A DNA stretch of 8,896 nt. It comes from Bacteroidales bacterium (GTDB taxonomy: Bacteria > Bacteroidota > Bacteroidia > Bacteroidales > Bacteroidaceae). Positions within the stretch are counted from its first letter, which is position 1; every line of letters starts with the position of its first letter. The notes beneath the pieces are model-generated. The model made no database searches, was not told where the DNA came from, and saw only the letters and a program-made list of their open reading frames with translations. Made by a program: the position numbers and the translations under genes. Below are positions 1 to 7,113 of the stretch, in pieces. Location: the NCBI GenBank assembly GCA_004557285.1, contig SFEK01000082.1, positions 1 to 8,896 of the forward strand, read 5' to 3'.

Positions 1-999
1 GTATTTTTTCTTGTTCTTCTTGAAGAAGCTGGCCAGACCCTGCTCATCTTTGGCGGCCTTGTCCCACACGGTGCGGTTGCTGATTTCATAGAGCAACAGG
101 CCATCGTGGTATTCCTGAATCAGATATTTCAGATTCAAGTCCTTGGCTTCCAGCTCTTTTTCTCTTTGTGTGAGAATTTCCTCTTTGGTGAGTTTGCCTT
201 CAGAAGCCTTGACCAGTTCGTCCAGTTTTTTGTCAACCACCACCTCTCTCACTCCACGAGCCTCAAGGAAACGCAGGATATTCTCGCGCAGCGAGTCATA
301 AGGCTCCAGCTGTTTGCGATCTTTCATCAGGATGATGTGGTATCCCACAGGCGACTTGACGGGCTTGCTCATTTCGCCCACCTTCAAGGCATAGGCGGCA
401 TCTTCAAATTCTTGGAATGTCTGTCCGGGCTGTATCCAAGGCAGTTCGCCGCCATTCTTGGCAGTTCCGGGGTCTTGCGAGTATTTCTTGGCCAGTTCTG
501 CAAAGTCGGCACCATTCTGCAGCACCTGATAAAGAGAGTCTGCCTTGATGCGTGCAGCTTCCAGTTTGGCATTGTCCTCATCTTGTTTGACATGCAGCAG
601 GATATGCGCGGGTTTGATCAGTCCACGGTCGCCGATGCGTTCCAGAGTCTTGTTATATACCTCCTTAGCCTCAGCCTCGATGGCTTGTTCTTCCACGAAC
701 GATGGTCTTATTTGCTGGTCGCGGTACATCTTGAATTCTTTCTTGAAAGATTTCAGCGTGTCCATTTTGGCATCATAAGCCGCAGCCACCTTCAGCTTGT
801 AATTGATGAATAGTTCAACATATTCATCAACGCTCTTTTTGTCGATGACATCTTCTGAATTGTTCTTGTTGTACGAATATTCAAATTCAGAACGGGTAAC
901 GGGCACTCCGTTGATTTTCATCACTACAGGGTCGCTCTGCTGTGCATATGCCATACTGCCGACGAGCAGCATACAGGCTAATAGTTTAAAACATTTCAT
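1..999 (-). CDS. Secreted parvulin-type peptidyl-prolyl cis-trans isomerase (SurA/PpiC-like), C-terminus cut off by window edge
   Basis: Reading the minus strand from ATG at 999 gives 333 uninterrupted codons that run off the left edge. Residues 1-19 form a signal peptide (Lys2 and Lys5, a Leu-rich core, then a signal peptidase I site Ala-Tyr-Ala before Gln20). The LLAC at residues 6-9 lies too early to be a lipobox. Residues 24-115 resemble the N-terminal chaperone region of Bacteroidales SurA-like proteins. Residues about 129-227 are a rotamase (parvulin) domain, with AHILLH near 131-136, the FAELAKKYSQDP stretch at 166-177, KNGGELPW at 181-188 and VGYHIILM at 218-225. The family isomerises X-Pro bonds and chaperones outer-membrane proteins in the periplasm. 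After the domain a charged, probably helical region (about 250-333) continues out of the window, so length and any second rotamase domain are unknown. It follows guaB after a 152-base gap. The family call is firm; the exact substrate role is inferred. Confidence 0.93.
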   Translation of the reverse strand, partial: MKCFKLLACMLLVGSMAYAQQSDPVVMKINGVPVTRSEFEYSYNKNNSEDVIDKKSVDEYVELFINYKLKVAAAYDAKMDTLKSFKKEFKMYRDQQIRPSFVEEQAIEAEAKEVYNKTLERIGDRGLIKPAHILLHVKQDEDNAKLEAARIKADSLYQVLQNGADFAELAKKYSQDPGTAKNGGELPWIQPGQTFQEFEDAAYALKVGEMSKPVKSPVGYHIILMKDRKQLEPYDSLRENILRFLEARGVREVVVDKKLDELVKASEGKLTKEEILTQREKELEAKDLNLKYLIQEYHDGLLLYEISNRTVWDKAAKDEQGLASFFKKNKKKY

Positions 1000-1078
1000 C
1001 TTGTCTTGAATACTTTGTATGATTGTTTGATAGCTACTTTTTTCCTGTTTTTGTCGTCAGACGAATAATGAATAGAAG

Positions 1079-1102
1079 TGCCCCGCTTGCTGCTGCCGGG
1101 CA
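1079..1102 (-). terminator. Weak hairpin between guaB and the isomerase gene
   Basis: TGCCC (1079-1083) pairs with GGGCA (1098-1102). After one C-C mismatch, GC (85-86) pairs with GC (95-96), leaving an 8-base loop. It lies about 50 bases past the guaB stop. On the minus strand the downstream DNA is only moderately T-rich (CTTCTATTCATTATT), so this may be a weak terminator, an attenuator, or nothing. No TAnnTTTG box is visible in this gap, so the isomerase gene may depend partly on read-through from guaB. Confidence 0.25.
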
Positions 1103-1151
1103 AATACTATCCATTATCCTATTTCTTTTGAGTGATTGTCAAATGATGGTA

Positions 1152-2630
1152 TTATTCGGGGCGCGAATAGTTGGGTGCCTCGCTGGTGATGGAGATGTCG
1201 TGTGGATGACTCTCAAGCACACCTGCGTTGGTGATGCGCACAAACTTGGCATCGTGCAAAGCTTCTATGCTGTTGGCGCCACAGTAGCCCATGCCCGAGC
1301 GCAGACCACCGACCAACTGGTAAACCACCTCCTGCAGCGTGCCTTTGTAGGGCACACGACCTGCAATGCCTTCGGGCACCAGTTTCTTTACATCCTTGGT
1401 GCCTGTCTGGAAATAGCGGTCTTTCGAACCGTTTTCCATCGCTTCCAGACTGCCCATTCCGCGATAGCTCTTGAACTTTCTTCCGTTGAAGATGATGGTG
1501 TCACCAGGGCTTTCTTCTGTTCCTGCCACCAACGAACCAATCATTACACAATAGCCACCGGCTGCCAGTGCCTTGACCACATCACCTGAATAGCGCAGAC
1601 CGCCATCGGCAATGAGGGGTACACCTGTGCCTTTCAAGGCGCAAGCCACATCATATACGGCACTCAACTGGGGCACGCCGACACCGGCCACCACACGGGT
1701 GGTGCAGATACTGCCCGGGCCGATGCCCACCTTGATGGCGTCTGCACCGTTGTCCACCAGCAGTTTGGCTGCTTCGCCGGTGGCCACGTTGCCCACAACG
1801 ATATCTACATTGGGGAAAGAAGCTTTTGCTTCTACCAGTTTCTCAATCACATATTTCGAGTGTCCGTGTGCGGTGTCGATGACGATGGCATCGGCATTGG
1901 CGTCAACCAGTGCCTGCATGCGCTCCAGGGTGTCGGCTGTTACACCCACGCCGGCAGCCACGCGCAGGCGTCCCTTGCTGTCTTTGCAGGCCATGGGCTT
2001 GTCTTTGGCTTTGGTGATGTCTTTGTAGGTGATGAGGCCCACCAAGCGGTTTTCGCTATCCACCACGGGCAGTTTCTCGATTTTGTTTTCCTGCAAGATG
2101 CGGGCAGCGGCGGTCAGGTCAGTCTGGATATGCGTGGTCACCAGATTCTCTTTGGTCATCACGTCATCCACCTGCTTGTCAAGGCAGTGCTCAAAGCGCA
2201 GGTCTCTGTTGGTGACAATACCCACCAGGTGGTTGTCGTCGTCAACCACAGGAATGCCGCCGATATGGTATTCTGCCATCATGTTCAGTGCTTCCTGCAC
2301 TGTTGAGCCGCGACGTATGGTCACGGGGTCGTAAATCATACCGTTCTCCGCACGTTTGACGATGGCCACTTGGCGAGCCTGGTCTTCTATCGACATGTTC
2401 TTGTGAATCACGCCAATACCTCCCTCGCGGGCAATGGCAATGGCCATGGCCGATTCTGTCACGGTGTCCATCGCAGCAGTAACAAATGGAATGTTAAGCT
2501 TGATGTTGCGTGAGAAACTGGTTGCTAACTCTACCGTTCTTGGCAGTACTTCTGAATAAGCTGGAATCAAGAGGACGTCGTCAAAGGTCAGACCGTCCAT
2601 CACAATTTTATCTGCAACAAATGATGACAT
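1152..2630 (-). CDS. guaB: Inosine-5'-monophosphate dehydrogenase
   Basis: This cytosolic enzyme oxidises IMP to XMP with NAD+, the committed step of GTP synthesis. The 492-residue product is the usual bacterial IMPDH length. The N-terminal barrel half begins MSSFVADKIVMDGLTFDDV. Two CBS domains, which bind adenine nucleotides, follow at about residues 95-205, with IGGIPVVD (123-130) and IEKLPVVD (184-191). The second barrel half carries the catalytic loop GPGSICT with nucleophile Cys309, the phosphate-binding ADGGLRYSGD (341-350), the flap near SYRGMGSLEAM (388-398), and the Arg425/Tyr428 pair in GIAGRVPYKG. All key residues are present. An upstream in-frame ATG at 2681 would add 17 residues (MLFFFAKFAR...) lying over the promoter; the 2630 start matches where IMPDH sequences normally begin. 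A TAnnTTTG box sits 27 bases upstream, so guaB is probably its own transcription unit, separated from recQ by 121 bases. Confidence 0.98.
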   Translation of the reverse strand: MSSFVADKIVMDGLTFDDVLLIPAYSEVLPRTVELATSFSRNIKLNIPFVTAAMDTVTESAMAIAIAREGGIGVIHKNMSIEDQARQVAIVKRAENGMIYDPVTIRRGSTVQEALNMMAEYHIGGIPVVDDDNHLVGIVTNRDLRFEHCLDKQVDDVMTKENLVTTHIQTDLTAAARILQENKIEKLPVVDSENRLVGLITYKDITKAKDKPMACKDSKGRLRVAAGVGVTADTLERMQALVDANADAIVIDTAHGHSKYVIEKLVEAKASFPNVDIVVGNVATGEAAKLLVDNGADAIKVGIGPGSICTTRVVAGVGVPQLSAVYDVACALKGTGVPLIADGGLRYSGDVVKALAAGGYCVMIGSLVAGTEESPGDTIIFNGRKFKSYRGMGSLEAMENGSKDRYFQTGTKDVKKLVPEGIAGRVPYKGTLQEVVYQLVGGLRSGMGYCGANSIEALHDAKFVRITNAGVLESHPHDISITSEAPNYSRPE

Positions 2631-2656
2631 ACTTTTACTTTGAAATTTATTGCGTG

Positions 2657-2664
2657 CAAATTTA
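2657..2664 (-). promoter_or_regulatory. guaB: Bacteroidota -7 promoter box for guaB
   Basis: The minus strand reads TAAATTTG, a full match to the Bacteroidota -7 consensus TAnnTTTG. Transcription would start near 2650, giving a leader of about 20 bases. The -33 TTTG element is only partial (ATTG near 2684-2687). The box lies in AT-rich DNA inside the recQ-guaB gap. Confidence 0.5.
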
Positions 2665-2751
2665 GCAAAAAAAAATAACATGCAATGTCACTTCTGCCAT
2701 TTTTCTGCCTAATTAATGCAATTTAACGGGAACATGAGATAATTATATAGC

Positions 2752-4959
2752 TCAGTTGCCCATGTCTGACATGAACTTGATGCGCACCAGCCGGATTTCG
2801 TCTTCAGTATAGTCGCCGCCCAGTTCGTCGATGGCAGTATCGAGGTCGTCGGTCTCACTTTCTTTGAAATAGTCGTAGATGTCGTCCACATGGTCGTCGT
2901 CCACCACCTCTTCTATAAAGTAGTCGATGTTGAGCTTGGTGCCGCTATATACGATAGCCTCCACCTCGTCGAGCAGGTCTTCAAAGTCGATGCCTTGTGC
3001 CTCGGCAATGTCGTCAAGGGCAACCTGTCTGTCAATGCTTTGTATGATTTTCACCTTCAGCACCGATTTCTTGGCCACTGTCCTGATGCGCAGGTCTTCC
3101 GGGCGTTCAATGTCGTTTTCCTCACAGTATTTCTTGATGAGTGCCACAAACTCCTTGCCGTATCTGCGTGCCTTGCCGGCACCCACGCCCTGTATGTTCT
3201 GCAGTTCCTCCAGCGTAACAGGATATACTGTGGCCATCTGCTCCAGTGATATGTCCTGGAAAATGACATACGGAGGCAGCTTGTGCTTCTTGCTCGCCGT
3301 TTTGCGCAAATCCTTGAGCATGGCATAGAGGGTGGGGTCGAGAGCGTTGCCAGTACCTTCATGGCTCTCGCCTTCGTATTTCTCGCCAAAGTCGTTGTCG
3401 AGCACGATGAGGAACGATTCGGGGTTCTTCATATACCGTTTGCCTTTGGCCGTGAGCTTCAGCGTGCCGTAGTTCTCCACATCCTTTTTCAGGAAACCGG
3501 CGATGATGGCCTGCCTGATGACCGGGTTCCACAGTTTCTCGTCCATGTCTTCACCTGCACCAAACAGTTCCAGTTTGTCGTGCTTGTGGGCAAGGATGTC
3601 GTTGGTGTCCCGTCCGGTCACAAAGTTGATGATATAATCCACCCTGAAATCCTCTTTCACGGCGGCCACGGCCTGCAGCACGATGGTGAGAGCCTCTTTG
3701 CCCTCAATCTTGGTCTTGGGGTGCATACAGTTGTCACAGCTTCCGCAGTTGTCCTTGTCGTATTCTTCGCCAAAGTAGTGCAGCAGCATTTTGCGTCGGC
3801 ACACCGACGACTCTGCGTATGCAGCAGTTTCTTGCAGCAGTTGTCTGCCAATGTCCTGCTCGGCCACGGGTTTGCCTTCCATAAACTTCTCCAGTTTCTT
3901 CAGGTCTTTGTATGAATAGAAAGCAATGCATCGGCCTTCACCTCCGTCGCGTCCTGCACGGCCCGTCTCTTGGTAATAGCCTTCCAGACTCTTGGGGATG
4001 TCGTAGTGGATAACGAAGCGCACGTCGGGCTTGTCGATGCCCATGCCAAAGGCTATGGTGGCCACGATGACATCTATTTTCTCCATCAGGAAATCATCCT
4101 GGGTGCTGGAACGTGTGGCAGAATCCAGTCCGGCGTGATAGGCGGCAGCCTTGATGTCGTTGGCTTGCAGTACGGCAGCCAGTTCTTCCACCTTCTTGCG
4201 CGACAGGCAGTAGATGATGCCACTCTTTCCCGTATTCTGTTTGATGAATTTCACGATTTGCCTATCCACGTCGTTCGTCTTGTGCCTTACCTCATAATAT
4301 AGGTTGGGGCGGTTGAACGAACTTTTGAACTCGGTGGCATCCACTATGCCCAGGTTCTTCTTGATGTCGGTGCGCACCTTGTCGGTGGCGGTGGCTGTCA
4401 GGGCGATGACCGGTGCGTTGCCAATCAGGTTGATGATGGGCCTGATGCGCCGGTATTCCGGTCTGAAGTCATGTCCCCATTCCGAAATACAGTGGGCTTC
4501 ATCGATGGCATAGAACGAAATCTTTACGGACCGGAGAAAGTCCACGTTGTCTTCTTTGGTGAGCGACTCCGGTGCCACATACAGCAGTTTGGTCTTTTTC
4601 TCTATGATGTCGTTTTTCACCCGGTCGATGGCCGATTTGTTGAGTGATGAGTTCAGGTAGTGAGCCACCCCGTCGGTTTCCGTCATGCCGTTGATGACGT
4701 CCACCTGGTTCTTCATCAGGGCAATGAGTGGTGATATGACAATGGCTGTGCCCTCCATGATGAGCGAAGGTAGCTGGTAGCACAGCGACTTGCCGCCGCC
4801 TGTAGGCATCAGCACAAAGGTGTCTTTACCCTCCAGAAGGTTTCGTATGATGGCCTCCTGTTCGCCTTTGAATTTGTCGAAGCCGAAATACAACTTCAGT
4901 TTTTCCGTAAGATTGACGTTCTGGTCCATATTCTTGTTAGGCAGATAGTGAGTTTTCAT
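2752..4959 (-). CDS. recQ: ATP-dependent DNA helicase RecQ
   Basis: RecQ is a 3'-5' superfamily 2 DNA helicase that unwinds recombination and stalled-fork structures. With the 4959 start it has 735 residues. The helicase core shows Walker A MPTGGGKS (51-58), the DEAH box (153-156), ALTATAT (about 186-192) and motif VI QETGRAGRDG (330-339). A zinc site with Cys387, Cys405, Cys408 and Cys411 follows, then the RQC winged helix (about 417-512) and an HRDC domain (about 539-612). The last 110 residues exceed E. coli RecQ (about 610) and resemble the helix-turn-helix tail common in Bacteroidota RecQ; this tail is strongly acidic (DDDHVDDIYDYFKESETDD). The start is uncertain. ATG 4998 would overlap clpX, ATG 4959 lies 13 bases past the clpX stop, and ATG 4929 (MDQNVNLTEKL) best matches the usual N-terminus. 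No promoter is visible between clpX and recQ, so it is probably co-transcribed. No clear terminator follows it. Confidence 0.96.
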   Translation of the reverse strand: MKTHYLPNKNMDQNVNLTEKLKLYFGFDKFKGEQEAIIRNLLEGKDTFVLMPTGGGKSLCYQLPSLIMEGTAIVISPLIALMKNQVDVINGMTETDGVAHYLNSSLNKSAIDRVKNDIIEKKTKLLYVAPESLTKEDNVDFLRSVKISFYAIDEAHCISEWGHDFRPEYRRIRPIINLIGNAPVIALTATATDKVRTDIKKNLGIVDATEFKSSFNRPNLYYEVRHKTNDVDRQIVKFIKQNTGKSGIIYCLSRKKVEELAAVLQANDIKAAAYHAGLDSATRSSTQDDFLMEKIDVIVATIAFGMGIDKPDVRFVIHYDIPKSLEGYYQETGRAGRDGGEGRCIAFYSYKDLKKLEKFMEGKPVAEQDIGRQLLQETAAYAESSVCRRKMLLHYFGEEYDKDNCGSCDNCMHPKTKIEGKEALTIVLQAVAAVKEDFRVDYIINFVTGRDTNDILAHKHDKLELFGAGEDMDEKLWNPVIRQAIIAGFLKKDVENYGTLKLTAKGKRYMKNPESFLIVLDNDFGEKYEGESHEGTGNALDPTLYAMLKDLRKTASKKHKLPPYVIFQDISLEQMATVYPVTLEELQNIQGVGAGKARRYGKEFVALIKKYCEENDIERPEDLRIRTVAKKSVLKVKIIQSIDRQVALDDIAEAQGIDFEDLLDEVEAIVYSGTKLNIDYFIEEVVDDDHVDDIYDYFKESETDDLDTAIDELGGDYTEDEIRLVRIKFMSDMGN

Positions 4960-4972
4960 TGTTGAGGCTTTG

Positions 4973-6211
4973 TCAGCCTGCTTTCTCCAGTTTTTCAAAG
5001 TGCGCCTTTTCTATTTGCTTTTGCGTATAGTCGAGCGTCACTTCAAAGTTTTTGATTTTTTTTGAAGGCAATTCAAACATGACATCCATCATCACGCTTT
5101 CCACGATAGAGCGCAGGCCGCGTGCACCGAGCTTGTATTCCACCGCCTTGTCAACGATGAGGTCGAGCGCAGCTTCTTCAAAGGTCAGTTTGATGCCGTC
5201 CATCTCGAAGAGTTTTACATATTGCTTCACGATAGAGTTCTTGGGCTCTACGAGGATAGAGCGCAAGGCCTTTCTGTCGAGGGGGTTCAGATAGGTGAGC
5301 ACGGGCAGACGACCGATGATTTCGGGAATGAGTCCGAACGATTTGAGGTCTTGCGGCAGAATATACTTCATCAGGTCATTCTTGTCGATGTTCCTCACGT
5401 TCTGCACCGAGTTGTAGCCCACCACATGTGTATTGAGGCGTTGTGCTATCTTGCGTTCTATACCGTCGAATGCACCGCCGCATACAAAAAGGATGTTCCT
5501 GGTATCTACATGGATATAGTCTTGGTCGGGATGTTTGCGCCCACCCTTTGGCGGAACATTGACGACAGAGCCTTCGAGCAGTTTGAGCAATCCTTGCTGC
5601 ACACCCTCTCCGCTCACGTCGCGGGTGATGGAGGGATTGTCGCTCTTGCGGGCAATCTTGTCGATTTCGTCGATGAACACAATGCCACATTCCGCAGCTG
5701 CCACGTTGTAGTTGGCCACTTGCAGCAGTCGGCTCAGGATGCTTTCCACATCCTCGCCCACATAACCTGCTTCGGTAAACACGGTGGCATCGACAATGGT
5801 GAAGGGCACGTCGAGCAGCTTGGCAATGGTGCGGGCCATGAGGGTCTTTCCCGTTCCTGTGCTTCCCACCATGATGATGTTGCTCTTTTCAATCTCCACG
5901 CCGCTTTTGTCTTCAGGCTGTTGCAGTCGTTTGTAGTGGTTATACACCGCTACGGCAAGACAGCGCTTGGCATCGTCTTGCCCGATGACATATTGGTCGA
6001 GGTGTTTTTTGATTTCAACAGGTTTGGGCACTTTTTTCAATGTCAGTTCCGGGGCACCCTTTTTCTGCATATTGTCATCCAGTACCCCCGTCGATTCCAC
6101 GATTTCATAGGCCTTTTGCGCACAATCCTCGCAAATGAACCCATTAATGCCGGTAATCAACAGTTTTACTTCCTTCTCTTTTCTTCCGCAGAAGCTACAT
6201 GCTTTGACCAT
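4973..6211 (-). CDS. clpX: ATP-dependent Clp protease ATP-binding subunit ClpX
   Basis: ClpX is the hexameric AAA+ unfoldase that recognises tagged proteins and feeds them to ClpP. It has 412 residues, the normal length. The N-terminal zinc-binding domain has Cys5, Cys8, Cys27 and Cys30. The AAA+ core shows Walker A GSTGTGKT (116-123), pore loop 1 GYVG (149-152), Walker B IVFIDEID (177-184), the RKH pore loop (225-227), the GRLPV region with the arginine finger (300-304) and sensor 2 GARGLR (362-367). The ClpP-docking loop, IGF in E. coli, reads VGY here (264-266) and the following segment is shorter than in E. coli. It lies 19 bases downstream of clpP and 13 bases upstream of recQ, so the three are probably one operon. 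The ATG at 6211 opens directly into the zinc domain, which fixes the start. Confidence 0.98.
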   Translation of the reverse strand: MVKACSFCGRKEKEVKLLITGINGFICEDCAQKAYEIVESTGVLDDNMQKKGAPELTLKKVPKPVEIKKHLDQYVIGQDDAKRCLAVAVYNHYKRLQQPEDKSGVEIEKSNIIMVGSTGTGKTLMARTIAKLLDVPFTIVDATVFTEAGYVGEDVESILSRLLQVANYNVAAAECGIVFIDEIDKIARKSDNPSITRDVSGEGVQQGLLKLLEGSVVNVPPKGGRKHPDQDYIHVDTRNILFVCGGAFDGIERKIAQRLNTHVVGYNSVQNVRNIDKNDLMKYILPQDLKSFGLIPEIIGRLPVLTYLNPLDRKALRSILVEPKNSIVKQYVKLFEMDGIKLTFEEAALDLIVDKAVEYKLGARGLRSIVESVMMDVMFELPSKKIKNFEVTLDYTQKQIEKAHFEKLEKAG

Positions 6212-6230
6212 TCTTTGTATCTTTCCTTAT

Positions 6231-6902
6231 TTATTTGTCGCTTTTTCTGACCATCACCGTGTCAATCATGCCATATTCCTTGGCTTCTTCAGCCGTCATC
6301 CAGTAGTTGCGGTCGGAGTCTTTCCACACCTTTTCGTAGGGAGTATGCGAGTGCTCCGAAATGATGGTATAGAGTTCTTTCTTGAATTTCATGATTTCCT
6401 TGGCCTCGATTTCGATGTCCGATGCCTGTCCCTGCACACCGCCAAGAGGCTGGTGTATCATCACTCGACTGTGGGTTAGTGCGGCACGTTTGCCCTCGGC
6501 ACCTGCCACGAGCAATACGGCAGCCATGCTTGCCGCCATGCCTGTGCAGATGGTGGCCACGTCGCTGGATATAAACTGCATGGTGTCATAGATGCCCAGT
6601 CCTGCAGTTACGCTTCCGCCGGGGCTGTTGATATAGATAGAGATGTCCTTGCCTGGATCTACAGAGTCGAGATACAGCAGCTGTGCCTGCAGGGTGTTGG
6701 CCGTGTAGTCGTCAATCTGTGTGCCGAGAAAGATGATGCGGTCCATCATCAGTCGTGAGAAAACGTCCATTTGTGTCACGTTGAGCTGTCGCTCTTCCAG
6801 GATGTAGGGGTTGAGGTATTGGGCTTGTGTGCTGATGACATCGTCAAGTGCCATGCCGTTGATACCCAAATGTTTTGTCGCGTATTTTCTAAAATCGTTC
6901 AT
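6231..6902 (-). CDS. clpP: ATP-dependent Clp protease proteolytic subunit ClpP, with Asn in place of the triad Asp
   Basis: ClpP is the tetradecameric serine peptidase of ClpXP. It has 223 residues. Seen in the sequence: the oxyanion/strand motif YINSPGGSVTAG (90-101), nucleophile Ser125 in GMAASMAA, and His150 in MIHQPLGG. The third triad position falls in DSDRNYWMTAEEA. Aligned without gaps to the S. aureus segment DTDRDNFLTAEEA, the Asp-Arg oligomerisation sensor is kept (Asp197, Arg198), but the catalytic Asp172 equivalent is Asn199 (codon at 6306-6308). Listeria ClpP1 is a known precedent for Asn at this site. The protein may therefore be weakly active or need activation, but it could still be the main ClpP; no second clpP is in view. 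The N-terminus (MNDFRKYATKHLG) is longer than the mature enzyme and is probably processed. It is first gene of the clpP-clpX-recQ run. Confidence 0.97.
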   Translation of the reverse strand: MNDFRKYATKHLGINGMALDDVISTQAQYLNPYILEERQLNVTQMDVFSRLMMDRIIFLGTQIDDYTANTLQAQLLYLDSVDPGKDISIYINSPGGSVTAGLGIYDTMQFISSDVATICTGMAASMAAVLLVAGAEGKRAALTHSRVMIHQPLGGVQGQASDIEIEAKEIMKFKKELYTIISEHSHTPYEKVWKDSDRNYWMTAEEAKEYGMIDTVMVRKSDK

Positions 6903-6969
6903 GTCTTTTTTATCGTTATATTATATAAGTATAAGGGACATAATCTGCCTTTTTGCTTATTAGTAGGAA

Positions 6970-6977
6970 CAAAGTTA
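6970..6977 (-). promoter_or_regulatory. clpP: Bacteroidota -7 promoter box for clpP-clpX-recQ
   Basis: The minus strand reads TAACTTTG, a full match to TAnnTTTG, 67 bases upstream of the clpP ATG. The implied leader is about 60 bases and AT-rich. I see no good TTTG at the expected -33 spacing. It lies between the tig terminator and clpP, where a new transcript would be expected to start. Confidence 0.45.
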
Positions 6978-7045
6978 ATAAAAAAAGTCGATACCTTGCT
7001 TATGAAAGGGATAAAAAATGCAAAAAATCTTTTTATTTATGAGAA

Positions 7046-7087
7046 ATGCCCCTACGACGGGCAATAATTCTGTCATCGTAGGGGCAT
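7046..7087 (-). terminator. Intrinsic terminator of tig
   Basis: ATGCCCCTACGA (7046-7057) and TCGTAGGGGCAT (7076-7087) form a perfect 12-bp inverted repeat with an 18-base loop, starting 26 bases after the tig stop. On the minus strand the stem is followed by TTTCTCATAAATAAAAAG and then a run of six T (7027-7022). The T-run is later than in a classic E. coli terminator, but the position and stem strength fit transcription termination. The stem is nearly symmetric, so the structure could also form on a plus-strand transcript. Part of the stem sequence recurs at 8751-8760. Confidence 0.7.
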
Positions 7088-7113
7088 AAGGTGTGTGATG
7101 TATGTGTAGCGGA

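Noticed and set aside
106..813. 235-codon plus-strand open frame
   Set aside because: It lies opposite the parvulin isomerase gene, which reads cleanly on the minus strand with a signal peptide and rotamase domain.
1023..1589. 188-codon plus-strand open frame
   Set aside because: Most of it is antisense to the end of guaB, and its first part covers the intergenic gap. No recognisable protein features.
2631..2681. 17-residue N-terminal extension of GuaB from the upstream ATG at 2681
   Set aside because: The extension overlaps the TAAATTTG promoter box and is absent from normal IMPDH N-termini; the 2630 start fits the family.
2700..2760. Possible recQ terminator in the AT-rich recQ-guaB gap (ATAATTAT palindrome)
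   Set aside because: Only an 8-base all-AT palindrome without GC stem; too weak to call.
4960..4998. RecQ start at 4998 overlapping the end of clpX
   Set aside because: The extra residues (MKNWRKQADKAST) are an out-of-frame reading of the clpX 3' end and do not resemble a RecQ N-terminus.
5222..6250. 342-codon plus-strand open frame opposite clpX
   Set aside because: It is fully antisense to clpX, whose domains and motifs are unmistakable. The translation resembles no family I know and arises from the codon bias of the minus-strand gene.
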